The notes under the pieces: model-generated
What the model saw: only the letters and a program-made list of their open reading frames with translations
Database searches by the model: none
What the model was told of the DNA's origin: nothing
Made by a program: the position numbers and the translations under genes
Assembly: GCA_005239435.1 (NCBI GenBank)
Contig: SZNP01000004.1
Location: forward strand, 496,001-560,000
Direction: 5' to 3'
Source of the DNA: Halorussus salinisoli
Lineage (GTDB): Archaea; Halobacteriota; Halobacteria; Halobacteriales; Haladaptataceae
Length of the DNA: 64,000 nt
Shown here: one piece after another, positions 1-8,143 of the stretch
Layout of the letters: the number at the start of each line of letters is the position of its first letter
Position numbering within the stretch: position 1 is the stretch's first letter

Positions 1-305
1 GAGCCTCGTACCTGCTCGGCGGCGTCGCTGTCGGTGCAGGTGCATTTCTGCTACTGATCGTCGGCGTTCTCGGGTTCTTGGACGCCCGTCGGTTCGAGTG
101 GCCGTGGACGCCGAGGGTCGTCCACGCGTTCACGTACGGGGCGTTTGTATTCGGGACGATCCACGCCGCAGCAGTCGGTACCGACCTCGTCGGACTTCTC
201 CGACCGGGTCTGATCGCGGGAGTAGTCTTCCTCGTGTACGTCCTGCTGTTGAGAACACTGGCCCGTCTTGGGATAGTTTCGACCGCCGACGGCGTAAGTT
301 CCTGA
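1..305 (+). CDS. C-terminal part of an integral membrane protein (5' truncated by window edge)
   Basis: The reading frame is open from base 3 to a TGA at 303-305, so only the C-terminal ~100 residues are present. They contain about three hydrophobic segments (SYLLGGVAVGAG onward, a central AFTYGAFVFGTIHAAAVG segment, and a final GVVFLVYVLLLR helix). The central segment has two histidines about 13 residues apart (VVHAF and TIHAAA). That spacing is seen in heme-binding membrane domains of the ferric-reductase/cytochrome b type, so this is a possible but unproven assignment. A short hydrophilic tail follows the last helix. The gene converges with the winged-helix gene that ends at 456. Confidence 0.6.
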   Translation, partial: ASYLLGGVAVGAGAFLLLIVGVLGFLDARRFEWPWTPRVVHAFTYGAFVFGTIHAAAVGTDLVGLLRPGLIAGVVFLVYVLLLRTLARLGIVSTADGVSS

Positions 306-455
306 CTCGGGCGAGTGACCTAGACTGCTGCCCCAACAAGCTGACCTGTACTCGAAGTTCTCACCGTAATCGAGTGGCCCGGACATCGAGTTCTCCCCTC
401 GGCCGCTCGCGGTTCAGTTGGAGTCCCCCGACCTGCGTTTCTGCACCGACGTCGG

Positions 456-971
456 TCAGTAGGACTCCCAGAGACCGAGGAGTCGGTCGACGAGTCTGTC
501 CGTGAAGCTCTGGCGGTGTATCGTGTAGAGGTATCTCGCTCGTTCTGAATCCGTGAGCGTGTAATAGACTGCGACCCCATCGCGTTCTTTCGTGACGAGA
601 TCCGCGTCGGTGAGTTTCGACAGGTGCCACGATATGGTCGAGTTGGACTTCTCGAGACGGTCGCTTAGGTCGGAGGTGGTGAGCGGACCGTCCGCAAGGA
701 GGTGAGCGATGATGTGCCGGGAGTACTTCCGACGGAGCGCGTTCATCACGATCTGGTCGCTCTCGCTGAACTCACCGGCCGGATAGTACCGGGTGTACTT
801 TCCATCGTCGGAGGACTCGACGAGTCCGTCGTCGATCAATTGCCGCAGATTGTATTGGAGAGTCCCCTGTGCGTAGTCGAGTTGCTCGAGGAGGTGTCGA
901 AAGTGGGTTCCCGGGTTCTCCTCGACGAGTCCGTATATCTCGCGGCGCGATTCGAGGTCTGGCTCCTCCAT
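456..971 (-). CDS. Two-domain winged-helix transcriptional regulator
   Basis: This 171-residue protein has two consecutive winged-helix units. The first (about residues 1-65) reads as a wHTH with HFRHLLEQLDYAQGTLQYNLRQL as its recognition region. The second (about 75-150) is an ArsR/MarR-like wHTH with TTSDLSDRLEKSNSTISWHLSKL followed by a wing (ERDGVAVYYTL). No metal-binding cysteines are visible, so a metal-sensor role is not indicated. The small membrane protein at 976-1272 lies 4 bp upstream on the same strand and is probably co-transcribed. This pairing suggests a membrane-linked regulatory unit, but the signal is unknown. Confidence 0.85.
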   Translation of the reverse strand: MEEPDLESRREIYGLVEENPGTHFRHLLEQLDYAQGTLQYNLRQLIDDGLVESSDDGKYTRYYPAGEFSESDQIVMNALRRKYSRHIIAHLLADGPLTTSDLSDRLEKSNSTISWHLSKLTDADLVTKERDGVAVYYTLTDSERARYLYTIHRQSFTDRLVDRLLGLWESY

Positions 972-975
972 CGTA

Positions 976-1272
976 CTACTCCCGACTGATAGCGGTGAAG
1001 AACGCGAGCAGGCCGAACAGGACGAGAAACGCCGAAGCGTGTTCGATCAGTTCGACCTGCGCGAACGGGAGCAGTCCGTACTCGAGGACGAAATACTCCG
1101 CGAACACGACGAATCCGTGTATCGCGAACAGACCGTAGGCGACGCTCACGATAAGCATTCGGCGGTCCCGCTCCCGTCGCCACGCGAGGAGGCTTAACGA
1201 CAAGAGTGCGACTGCGACGACGAGGATTCCGAGACCAGCGAGTTGTTCGAGCTGTTGAGCGAGCGTAGCCAT
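976..1272 (-). CDS. Small three-helix membrane protein
   Basis: The protein has 98 residues and three hydrophobic segments (LAGLGILVVAVALLSLSLLAW, MLIVSVAYGLFAIHGFVVFA and ASAFLVLFGLLAFFTAI) separated by a basic loop (RRERDRR). ATG at 1270-1272 is preferred over the GTG three bases upstream. It is followed 4 bp later by a two-domain winged-helix regulator on the same strand, so the two are probably one transcript. No enzyme motif is visible. Such membrane/wHTH pairs recur in haloarchaea, but this family has no function that can be recognised here. Confidence 0.75.
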   Translation of the reverse strand: MATLAQQLEQLAGLGILVVAVALLSLSLLAWRRERDRRMLIVSVAYGLFAIHGFVVFAEYFVLEYGLLPFAQVELIEHASAFLVLFGLLAFFTAISRE

Positions 1273-1469
1273 CACTCACCACCCCCAAAGGAGACTCGTG
1301 ATGTGGGTTTTAGCATATACGCTACTCGGTAGTCGTCGAAAAAGTGTCTTCGCGTCCAGTTATCGAATTCGACGGTCGTTTCGATTGAGAACCCCAGTAC
1401 CATCCCAGGTACCATAAGTAAAGTTCCGAGAAGGTGTGGTACGGTCACGACGGTGGTGAGTGACTTCCG

Positions 1470-2012
1470 CTACTCGTCGCCGCCGAGCACGTCCCGTGCA
1501 TGCGCCCTGACGAACGCCCGCCTCAGGACAGTCAGCAGGAGGAACGTCTCGTACTTCTGGGTCCGACAGTGCTCGCACGGACTCATCTCCCCCGAAATCG
1601 CCCGCAACGTCTCGCCGAACTCGTCTTCGAGCACGGCGACAAGTTCCGCCACGTCGGGCTGGATTCGGTCGACCATCTCGTCGACGGCCGCCTCGTGCTC
1701 CTCGGGGACGGAGTACGACAACAGGATGGTGTTGGCGCGATAGTACTTCGTAGTTCCTCCGCGACGCTCCTCCAGTTGTGTGACTTCGACGAGCCCCACG
1801 TCGCGGAGTTCGTTGACGTGGTGGCGGACGGTGTTCTCCGTGCGGTCGTACCCGCGGTCGGCCAACTCGCTGTGGACCTGCCGGATCGTCATGTCGCGTT
1901 CGGCGAGCATGTCGAGGATCATCGCTCGAACCGGCTCGTCGACGGCCGACGAGATACGCGGGTCGCGTACCGCGACGTCCTCGAGCGAGACGTCGGTCGA
2001 GAATTCGGCCAT
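1470..2012 (-). CDS. ArsR-like winged-helix regulator of the adjacent metal ATPase cassette
   Basis: This 180-residue protein has an N-terminal winged helix (about residues 20-95, AMILDMLAERDMTIRQVHSEL, recognition helix TENTVRHHVNELRDVGLV) with a wing ending TTKYYRAN. The C-terminal half is helical and carries a CEHC motif (MSPCEHCRTQKYE), a plausible metal-sensing pair. The gene is divergent from the HMA chaperone (2203) and P-type ATPase (2514) genes across about 190 bp. This is the usual layout for a local metal-efflux regulator. The metal is not known, and regulation of the ATPase is inferred only from position. Confidence 0.85.
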   Translation of the reverse strand: MAEFSTDVSLEDVAVRDPRISSAVDEPVRAMILDMLAERDMTIRQVHSELADRGYDRTENTVRHHVNELRDVGLVEVTQLEERRGGTTKYYRANTILLSYSVPEEHEAAVDEMVDRIQPDVAELVAVLEDEFGETLRAISGEMSPCEHCRTQKYETFLLLTVLRRAFVRAHARDVLGGDE

Positions 2013-2202
2013 GGTTCTACTGCTACTTGGGTCAGGACGTACAAAGGTGTTCAGAAGTCGTCGGGAGGCCCTAAACGACCGATTGGAACGGTCGAATCCC
2101 TGGTCGAAACGCGTATACCGGAGCTGGACCCGCCCAAACTTATCATTTGAGCAATACCTTTAGTAGCGTGGTTCGTAGGTGAGAGTGGAGACGACACAGA
2201 CG

Positions 2203-2418
2203 ATGACAGAAACGACTCAATTCCGCGTGATGGATTTCGACTGCCCGACGTGTGCGAACAACGTCGAACGAGCACTGAAGCAGACGACCGGCGTCGAGTC
2301 CGTCGAGGTTCACTACACGACCGGCCGGGTAGAAGTCGAGTACGACGACGCGACCGCCGACCCGACCGAATTCGAACGGGCAATCGAGAACCAGGGTTAC
2401 ACGCCCCAGCCCGCGTAA
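2203..2418 (+). CDS. Heavy-metal-associated (HMA) domain metallochaperone
   Basis: The product is a 71-residue single HMA fold: MTETTQFRVMDFDCPTCANNVERALKQ, then a beta strand (VESVEVHYTTGRVEVEYD) and the closing helix. The metal-binding loop is DFDCPTC, a C-P-T-C version of the usual M-x-C-x-x-C. ATG at 2203 is preferred to the GTG at 2179, because the TATA-like sequence (about 2159-2166) would place transcription start near 2188. It precedes the P-type ATPase by 95 bp. The ATPase itself lacks an N-terminal HMA domain, so this protein probably delivers metal to it. Confidence 0.88.
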   Translation: MTETTQFRVMDFDCPTCANNVERALKQTTGVESVEVHYTTGRVEVEYDDATADPTEFERAIENQGYTPQPA

Positions 2419-2431
2419 CCTCCTATCTACT

Positions 2432-2468
2432 GCTTACCCACCCCTACCCACCGCTTACCCACCCTACC
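2432..2468. repeat. Imperfect 21-nt-period direct repeat, C-rich; possible quadruplex on the minus strand
   Basis: GCTTACCCACCCC-TACC (2432-2448) is repeated as GCTTACCCACCC-TACC (2453-2468) in the 95-bp gap between the HMA gene and the ATPase gene. The plus strand has five runs of three or more C (2437, 2441, 2447, 2458 and 2462), so the minus strand has five matching G runs with loops of 1, 2, 8 and 1 nt. That fits the pattern of a quadruplex-forming sequence. Any regulatory role is inference. Confidence 0.6.
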
Positions 2469-2513
2469 TACGTCCCAACTCACGTTCTGTACCTATACCC
2501 GAGGTGAACACGA

Positions 2514-4469
2514 GTGAACTGGAAACGATACTTCCGCAAACACAGAAAGGGAATCGTCGCCGGCACCAGCGGCCTGCTGTACGCAGGCGGCTGGGCCATC
2601 GGCGAGTTCTCCGCCTACGACACCGTCAGCACGGTCGTCCTCGTGCTCGCGGCCGTGGTGGGCGGCTACGACATCGCGAAGAAGGCGTATCACACGCTCG
2701 AGAACGGGTCGGTCGGCATCAACACGCTAGTCACGCTGGCCGCACTCGGTGCGATAGCCATCGGCGAGTACTGGGAGGCCGCCGCCGTGGTCTTCCTGTT
2801 CGCGCTCGGCGGCTACCTCGAAGGCCGGACGATGCGTAAGACCCGCAACGCGCTCCAGGAACTGCTGGAGATGACGCCGGACACGGCGGTCGTCCGCCGC
2901 GACGGCGAGCAGGTCGAGGTGCCGGCCCACGAGGTCGACGAGGGCGAGACGGTCATCGTCAAGCCCGGGGACAAGGTCCCCGTCGACGGCGAGGTGATCG
3001 ACGGCGAGAGCGCCATCGACCAGGCACCGGTGACCGGCGAGAGCGCGCCCGTCCACAAGGCCGATGGCGACGAGGTGTACGCCGGGACCATCAACCAGGA
3101 GGGTGCTCTCGAGGTCACCGCGACCAGCACTGGGACCGACACCACCCTCCAGCGCATAATCCAGCGCGTCGAGGAGGCCCAGGAGGCCAAAGCACCGACG
3201 GAGACGCTCATCGAGCGATTCTCCACGTACTACACGCCTGCCATCATCCTGCTCGCCGTCGTCGCGTACGCGGTCACTCGGAACGAGATGATGGCACTCA
3301 CGCTGCTGGTCATCGGCTGTCCCGGCGCGCTGGTCATCGGCCCGCCGGTCAGCATCGTGAGCGCCATCGGCAACGCCGCGCGCAAGGGCGTCTTGATGAA
3401 GGGCGGCGAACACCTCGAGACGGCGGGCAAAATCGACGTAGTCGCCTTCGACAAGACCGGCACCCTCACGAAGGGCGAGACAGCCGTCTCGGCGGTCGAG
3501 GGCTTCGACTACGACGCCGCGGAGGCGCTCCGACTGGCCGCCGTCGCCGAGAAGAAGAGCGAACACCACCTCGCGCAGGCCGTCCTCGACGCGGTCGACG
3601 ACTTCGACGTCCGGGAGCCGGGCGGCGACGTCGCCGCAGATGGCGGTGAGCCGACCGACGGACGGCGACCCTCGTCGGACCTGCGGTCAGACGGCGGTGC
3701 GGTGGCGCAGGCGGTAACCGTTCCGGACCCCGACGACTTCGACGTCGTCGCCGGGAAGGGCGTCATCGCGCACCACGACGGGCGCGAGATCACCGTCGGG
3801 AATCGCGCATTATTCGACGAGCGCGACATCCCGATTCCGGACGACGTAGCGACGTACGTCCGGCAGCGCGAGCAGCGCGGCGAGACCGCGGTACACGTCG
3901 CTCTCGACGGTGACGTCATCGGCGTCATCGCCATGCGCGACGAACTCCGCGAAGCGGCGCCCGGCGTCGTCTCGCAACTCGAGGACGCGGGCGTCCAGAC
4001 GGTGATGCTGACCGGCGACAACGAGCGGACCGCGGCCGCCGTCGCCGAGGAGGTGGGAATCGACGACTACCGTGCCGAGCTCCTGCCCGAGGACAAGCAG
4101 ACCGCCATCCGGTCGTTCATGGACGGGGGCGACGTGGTCGCGATGGTCGGCGACGGCATCAACGACGCGCCCTCGCTGGCGACCGCCGACGTGGGCATCG
4201 CGATGGGTGCGGCCGGGACCGACACGGCCATCGAGACTGCCGACATGGCGCTGATGGCCGACGACCTCGAACGCATCCCCTACGCAGTGAAACTGAGCAA
4301 GGCGACCCGCTGGAACATCTACGAGAACGTCGGCCTCGCCGTCGTCACCGTGGCGCTCCTGCTCGCGGGCGTGCTGACGAGTTACGTCCACCTCGCGGGG
4401 GGGATGCTCGTCCACGAGGGCAGCGTCCTGCTGGTCATCTTGAACGGGATGCGCCTGCTACGCTACTGA
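2514..4469 (+). CDS. P1B-type heavy-metal-translocating ATPase with CPG motif
   Basis: This 651-residue P-type ATPase has an actuator TGES motif (about residue 181), a phosphorylation site DKTGTLT with Asp at 313, and a hinge (GDGINDAPSL). It has about six to eight membrane segments. Two family hallmarks are altered. The intramembrane CPC is CPG (Cys 269, ICGPGALVI-like context), and the nucleotide-domain HP motif is HH (SEHHLAQA, His 351-352). A hydrophilic insertion (about residues 370-400, rich in D, G and P) sits in the nucleotide domain. There is no N-terminal HMA domain; the chaperone is the separate upstream gene. GTG at 2514 is the start, supported by GAGGTGA at 2501-2507. Metal efflux is likely, but the metal cannot be assigned from the CPG variant. 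Confidence 0.93.
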   Translation: MNWKRYFRKHRKGIVAGTSGLLYAGGWAIGEFSAYDTVSTVVLVLAAVVGGYDIAKKAYHTLENGSVGINTLVTLAALGAIAIGEYWEAAAVVFLFALGGYLEGRTMRKTRNALQELLEMTPDTAVVRRDGEQVEVPAHEVDEGETVIVKPGDKVPVDGEVIDGESAIDQAPVTGESAPVHKADGDEVYAGTINQEGALEVTATSTGTDTTLQRIIQRVEEAQEAKAPTETLIERFSTYYTPAIILLAVVAYAVTRNEMMALTLLVIGCPGALVIGPPVSIVSAIGNAARKGVLMKGGEHLETAGKIDVVAFDKTGTLTKGETAVSAVEGFDYDAAEALRLAAVAEKKSEHHLAQAVLDAVDDFDVREPGGDVAADGGEPTDGRRPSSDLRSDGGAVAQAVTVPDPDDFDVVAGKGVIAHHDGREITVGNRALFDERDIPIPDDVATYVRQREQRGETAVHVALDGDVIGVIAMRDELREAAPGVVSQLEDAGVQTVMLTGDNERTAAAVAEEVGIDDYRAELLPEDKQTAIRSFMDGGDVVAMVGDGINDAPSLATADVGIAMGAAGTDTAIETADMALMADDLERIPYAVKLSKATRWNIYENVGLAVVTVALLLAGVLTSYVHLAGGMLVHEGSVLLVILNGMRLLRY

Positions 4470-4523
4470 TCGAATCGTTACGCTACCGACCGAAACCAAT
4501 CCCAACGACTTAGCACCCGAACC

Positions 4524-5180
4524 ATGAGTGAATCCATAGCAACCGACGCAGCCGAACGGACGAATTGGACTGTCGACTACGCAGACACGGACCCGATCGA
4601 GATACGGGACCCGGTCGCGGAGGCGCTCGCCGTCCTCGACCCAGGCGTTCCGTTCGTCGTCACGTACGCCGACGCGGTCAAGGCCGTCGGCCACTCCTGT
4701 CCGACCGCCGCGGGCGCGTTCCGTATCGCACAGGTGGGTCTCGACGCACTCTACCCGGACGAGTACCCCGTCCGGGGCGACATCGAGGTCCTCGCGGGCG
4801 GTCCAAAGGAGGACGCGACGTACGGCGTCATGTCGAGGCTAATTTCCTACGTCACGGGGGCGTCGGAAGCGGACGGGTTCGGCGGTCTCGCCGGCGGTCA
4901 CGGCGACCGCAAGCAGAGGCTGTCGTTCGGCGATTTCGGTGCCGACGAGCCAACGTTCGCGTTCCGCCGGCGGGACACCGGTGGTATCGTGGAGGTGACC
5001 TACCACGTCGGCAACATCCCCGAGGCGGGCGCGGCGACGCAGTACCTCCCGAAACTCATCGACGGCGAAGCGTCAGACGACGAGCGCGAGGCGTTCCGGG
5101 AGGCGTGGCACGACCGCGTCCGGTCGGTGCTCACCGACGACGATCTCTTCACGGTCTGGGAGACCGACAAGGAGTTCTGA
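4524..5180 (+). CDS. FmdE-like protein
   Basis: The 218-residue protein contains KAVGHSCPTAAGAFRIAQ (His 57, Cys 59), the signature of the FmdE domain first described in formylmethanofuran dehydrogenase subunit E. No other methanogenesis gene is nearby, so a methanofuran role is unlikely. Stand-alone FmdE proteins are thought to bind metal. The gene follows the metal-ATPase gene by 54 bp and could share its transcript, which favours a metal-related role. The C-terminal half (YHVGNIPEAG..., acidic helix) matches nothing I recognise. Confidence 0.8.
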   Translation: MSESIATDAAERTNWTVDYADTDPIEIRDPVAEALAVLDPGVPFVVTYADAVKAVGHSCPTAAGAFRIAQVGLDALYPDEYPVRGDIEVLAGGPKEDATYGVMSRLISYVTGASEADGFGGLAGGHGDRKQRLSFGDFGADEPTFAFRRRDTGGIVEVTYHVGNIPEAGAATQYLPKLIDGEASDDEREAFREAWHDRVRSVLTDDDLFTVWETDKEF

Positions 5181-5310
5181 CGGTCGTTGTAGTCGCAGTG
5201 ACTGTCGATATCTCTGGCCGTGACGGATTGCCACTCCACAGCACGTCGTCCATCTTCGCCGATGTGCATCGACGTGACACCAGATGTGGAGGAACACGTT
5301 CGGGAATACG

Positions 5311-5344
5311 TTTTATACTCTCTCTGATTTAGGTTAGCCTAAAA
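5311..5344 (+). promoter_or_regulatory. TATA-like box plus DtxR-type operator overlapping a leaderless start
   Basis: A TATA-like TTTTATAC lies at 5311-5318, about 28 nt before the ATG at 5344, so transcription should begin at or next to the start codon. Between them is TTTAGGTTAGCCTAAAA (5328-5344). This contains the dyad TTAGGTT/AGCCTAA (one mismatch) and matches the core of the DtxR/IdeR-family box as known from actinobacteria and haloarchaeal iron/manganese regulators. The last base of the site is the A of the start codon. A bound repressor would cover the transcription start. Confidence 0.7.
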
Positions 5345-6003
5345 TGGTTCGAGCATCACTCACTCTCACGATTCCCGAGCGCACCTGGATCGGAAACGTC
5401 TCGCGACAGTTCCCGGAGGCGAAATTCCAGGTACGGTCGGCCCAATCGTGCAACGGAATCGGGGTCGGGTTCGTCGAACTCGTCGCGTCGGATCCGACCG
5501 AAGTCGCCGAGGAGATCGAACGATACGACGCCGTTCACACGGTAGAAGTGTTCCAGCAGAGAGACGGACGAGCGCTCGTCCAGATCGAGGCGGAAGAACC
5601 GATACTGCTAACGCTACTCGACAAAACGGGTGTCCCGGTCGAGATGCCCTTCGAAATCGCTGACGGCCAAGTCCGCTGGGAACTGACGACGACCCGAACG
5701 CGCCTGTCGACGCTCGCGACGGAGTTGGAACAGTCCGACCTCGGATACATGGTCGAACACATCTGGGACAGTGCGCAGTTCGGTCAGATACTGACCGACC
5801 GCCAGCAGGACGTCATCGGAACCGCGCTCGAACGGGGCTACTACGATTCCCCGCGGGAGTGTACGCAGGAAGACCTCGCTACCGAACTCGATATGGCCAA
5901 GTCGACGTGCAGTGAAATACTGCATCGGGCGGAAGAGCAGATCATCAAGCAATTCGAAGACGGGAACCAACCTGTGTTCACGCAACCGAAGCAGTACGCG
6001 TAG
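5344..6003 (+). CDS. HTH_10 (Bat-type) transcriptional regulator
   Basis: The 219-residue protein has an N-terminal sensor-like domain (about 1-150) of alternating strands without recognisable cofactor residues. A C-terminal HTH_10 domain follows: LTDRQQDVIGTALERGYYDSPRECTQEDLATELDMAKSTCSEILHRAEEQIIKQF. This is the bacterio-opsin-activator-type HTH that is abundant in haloarchaea. The start at 5344 is leaderless and lies under a DtxR-type box, so its expression probably responds to iron or manganese. It precedes a peroxiredoxin and a NifU-like gene, plausible oxidative-stress/Fe-S targets, but that link is inference. Confidence 0.9.
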   Translation: MVRASLTLTIPERTWIGNVSRQFPEAKFQVRSAQSCNGIGVGFVELVASDPTEVAEEIERYDAVHTVEVFQQRDGRALVQIEAEEPILLTLLDKTGVPVEMPFEIADGQVRWELTTTRTRLSTLATELEQSDLGYMVEHIWDSAQFGQILTDRQQDVIGTALERGYYDSPRECTQEDLATELDMAKSTCSEILHRAEEQIIKQFEDGNQPVFTQPKQYA

Positions 6004-6081
6004 CGGACCTGTTCGTACCGAACGAGCCGTCGACTATATTCGCGGAATTCTTTATTTGTCTGACAGTCGTATCCGAACTCG

Positions 6082-6555
6082 ATGCTGTCCACTGGAGATA
6101 CTGCACCGACCTTCTCGGCGACTATCGGGACCAGCGACCACGAATCGTTCGACCTCGAAGACCACCTCGGAAGCGGTCCGGTCGTCCTCGCGTTCTTTCC
6201 GGGCGCGTTCACGCCGCCGTGTACGAACGAGATGATCGCACTTCGGGATAGACACGACGAGTTCCGAGATGCTGGTGCGACCGTTCTCGGGGTGAGTGCA
6301 GACTCGCCGTTCTCGCTCGGTGCGTTCCGCGAGCAACACGGGATCGAATTCGACCTCGTGAGCGACATGGACCGGGAAGCGATTCGGGAGTACGATATCG
6401 AGATCGACATCCCGGAACTCGGGCTCTACGGTATCGCCAACCGCGCCGTCTTCGTCCTCGACGGGGACGGCACAGTGACGTACGACTGGATTGCCGACGA
6501 TCCCACCAACGAACCGCCATACGTCGAACTCCTGAACGAGGTCGAAGCGGCGTAG
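6082..6555 (+). CDS. Peroxiredoxin, 1-Cys (AhpE/BCP-like)
   Basis: This thioredoxin-fold peroxidase of 157 residues has the peroxidatic loop FFPGAFTPPCTNEM, with Thr 44 and Cys 47. No second cysteine occurs anywhere in the protein, so the resolving thiol must come from another molecule, as in AhpE-type enzymes. It would reduce hydrogen peroxide or organic peroxides in the cytoplasm. A TATA-like TTTATT at about 6051-6056 lies some 28 nt before the ATG, again implying a leaderless transcript of its own. Upstream is the HTH_10 regulator (78 bp) and downstream a NifU-like protein. Confidence 0.93.
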   Translation: MLSTGDTAPTFSATIGTSDHESFDLEDHLGSGPVVLAFFPGAFTPPCTNEMIALRDRHDEFRDAGATVLGVSADSPFSLGAFREQHGIEFDLVSDMDREAIREYDIEIDIPELGLYGIANRAVFVLDGDGTVTYDWIADDPTNEPPYVELLNEVEAA

Positions 6556-6641
6556 CGAGCGATACACGGTCGAGTGCGAGTACTGCTCGATTGAACGTAT
6601 TCGGGTAAAGTAGTACGACACTCGCCACCGATACTGTCTGT

Positions 6642-6923
6642 ATGAGCGCAGACGACCGGAACGAACCGGAACCGCCCGAAAACGACGGCGAGATGCTCGC
6701 GAACGACGTCGCCGCGTTTCTCCGGCGGAACTTCCCCCAGATTGCGATGCACGGCGGGAGCGCCGCGATACAGGACGTCGATACCGAGACCGGTGCAGTG
6801 TGGATTCGACTCTCGGGGACGTGTGGCGATTGCGGGATTTCTCCGATGACGACGCGAGCGATTCAGAACCGCCTACCGATGGAAATCGACGGAATAAGGA
6901 AAGTACACGTCGAAACGACGTGA
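6642..6923 (+). CDS. NifU C-terminal-domain-like Fe-S scaffold protein
   Basis: A 93-residue protein. After an acidic leader it has LANDVAAFLRRNFPQIAMHGGSAAIQDV, then VWIRLSGTCGDCGISPMTTRAIQNRL with Cys 61 and Cys 64. This is the NifU/Nfu C-terminal domain (C-x-x-C), which binds a labile [4Fe-4S] cluster between two subunits and passes it to apo-proteins. The region around the cysteines is CGDC-GIS rather than the more usual CxxCPxS. It lies downstream of a peroxiredoxin and upstream of a molybdopterin-type protein. Confidence 0.88.
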   Translation: MSADDRNEPEPPENDGEMLANDVAAFLRRNFPQIAMHGGSAAIQDVDTETGAVWIRLSGTCGDCGISPMTTRAIQNRLPMEIDGIRKVHVETT

Positions 6924-6987
6924 TAGCCGACGGTACGACTCGTATCGAGTCACTCGATGCACACCATCCGAATCCAACTCGCAGACG

Positions 6988-7488
6988 ATGAACCACCTCA
7001 AACGCCACGAAATCCCACACGGTGTCGATACGACCGACTGGAACCTCCGCGTCACCGGCACGGTCGAACGACCGCTCCGACTCACCGAGAGCGACCTCTC
7101 GTCACTTCCCCTCGAAACGTTCACCGACGACTTCGAATGCGTGGAAGGGTGGGTCGCGGAGGACCTCTCGTGGCGCGGCGTCCGCGCCGAGACCGTACTG
7201 GACAGCGCGAACCCGACGGCCGGGAGCGAGTACGCGCTCGTTCGCGCGATGGACGGCGACTACGCGTGCTCGTTTCGGCTAGACCGACTCTCCGAGTCGA
7301 TTCTCGCGGTCGAACTCGACGGCGACCCCCTACCGGCCGAACACGGCGGGCCGGCGCGCCTGATTCCAGGTGACGGCGAGTCCGATTGCTGGGAGAGCGT
7401 CAAGTGGGTGTCAGAGATCGAACTCACGGAGACCCAACCGGCGGAAGGGGACACCGCCAAAGAGACTGCACTATCCCGAATCGGGTGA
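6988..7488 (+). CDS. Molybdopterin-dependent oxidoreductase-like protein (sulfite oxidase/YedY fold)
   Basis: The 166-residue protein corresponds to the Moco-binding domain of the sulfite oxidase family: WNLRVTGTVERPLRLTESDLSSLPLETFTDDFECVEGW, with Cys 51 as the expected molybdenum ligand, then HGGPARLIPG and a CWESVKWVSEIEL ending. There is no signal peptide, heme domain or dimerisation domain, so it is a short cytoplasmic single-domain member. Its stop is 8 bp before the methyltransferase start, so the two are probably co-translated. The substrate is unknown. Confidence 0.85.
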   Translation: MNHLKRHEIPHGVDTTDWNLRVTGTVERPLRLTESDLSSLPLETFTDDFECVEGWVAEDLSWRGVRAETVLDSANPTAGSEYALVRAMDGDYACSFRLDRLSESILAVELDGDPLPAEHGGPARLIPGDGESDCWESVKWVSEIELTETQPAEGDTAKETALSRIG

Positions 7489-7496
7489 GCCAAACG

Positions 7497-8111
7497 ATGC
7501 CAACGTGGGACGAACGCTTTCGAGACGGGGACTATCCACGGGACCCCGACCCGTCGCCGGTTCTCCGCAGGTACGTCGACGCCTTCCCCGACGGCCGGGC
7601 GCTCGACATTGCGACGGGGACCGGCCGTAACGCCGTCTTCCTCGCCGAAGAGGGTTATCAGGTCGACGCCATCGACCAGTCCAGCGAGGGATTACGGATC
7701 GCACGGCAGAATGCAATCGATCGCGGCGTCGACGAGCGGACCAACTGGATTCGAGCGGACGTTCCGACGTACGCGTTCCCCGAATCGACCTACGACGTCG
7801 TCACTATCAGCTTTTACCGCGCGGTGGATCGCTTTCCGGACATCAAAGAGGCGCTAACGACCGGTGGCGTGCTCTTCGTCCAGCATCACCTCCGGTCGTC
7901 GGACTCCCTCCAGTCGGGCCCGAGTGGCGACCGATATCGGTTCGCCGCCAACGAACTCCTCCACGCCTGTCTCGACCTGACGGTCCTCTACTACGACGAG
8001 CGCACGGAGACCCGGGACGACGGACGCTCCGGTGCCGTGGTCCGAATCGTCGCGCGGAACTCGTCGGGTCACCACCAGTCGTATCCACGGATCGATTCCG
8101 AAGAGAACTGA
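7497..8111 (+). CDS. Class I SAM-dependent methyltransferase (TehB-like)
   Basis: The protein of 204 residues starts at the ATG 8 bp after the preceding stop (MPTWDERFRDGDYPRDPDPS). Motif I is RALDIATGTGRNAVFLAEEGYQVDAIDQS. An acidic post-motif (IRADVPTYAFPESTYDVVTISF) and a final strand also fit a Rossmann methyltransferase. The WDERF...GDYP opening is shared with TehB/thiopurine-type small-molecule methyltransferases that act on oxyanions or thiols. An upstream in-frame ATG at 7386 is rejected because it lies inside the previous gene. Confidence 0.88.
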   Translation: MPTWDERFRDGDYPRDPDPSPVLRRYVDAFPDGRALDIATGTGRNAVFLAEEGYQVDAIDQSSEGLRIARQNAIDRGVDERTNWIRADVPTYAFPESTYDVVTISFYRAVDRFPDIKEALTTGGVLFVQHHLRSSDSLQSGPSGDRYRFAANELLHACLDLTVLYYDERTETRDDGRSGAVVRIVARNSSGHHQSYPRIDSEEN

Positions 8112-8143
8112 AATCACCCCGCGTACGCGAAAAGATAAGATCC

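Noticed and set aside
2432-2468. Short repeats that might suggest a CRISPR array
   Set aside because: There are only two short units with no unique spacers of normal length and no cas genes.
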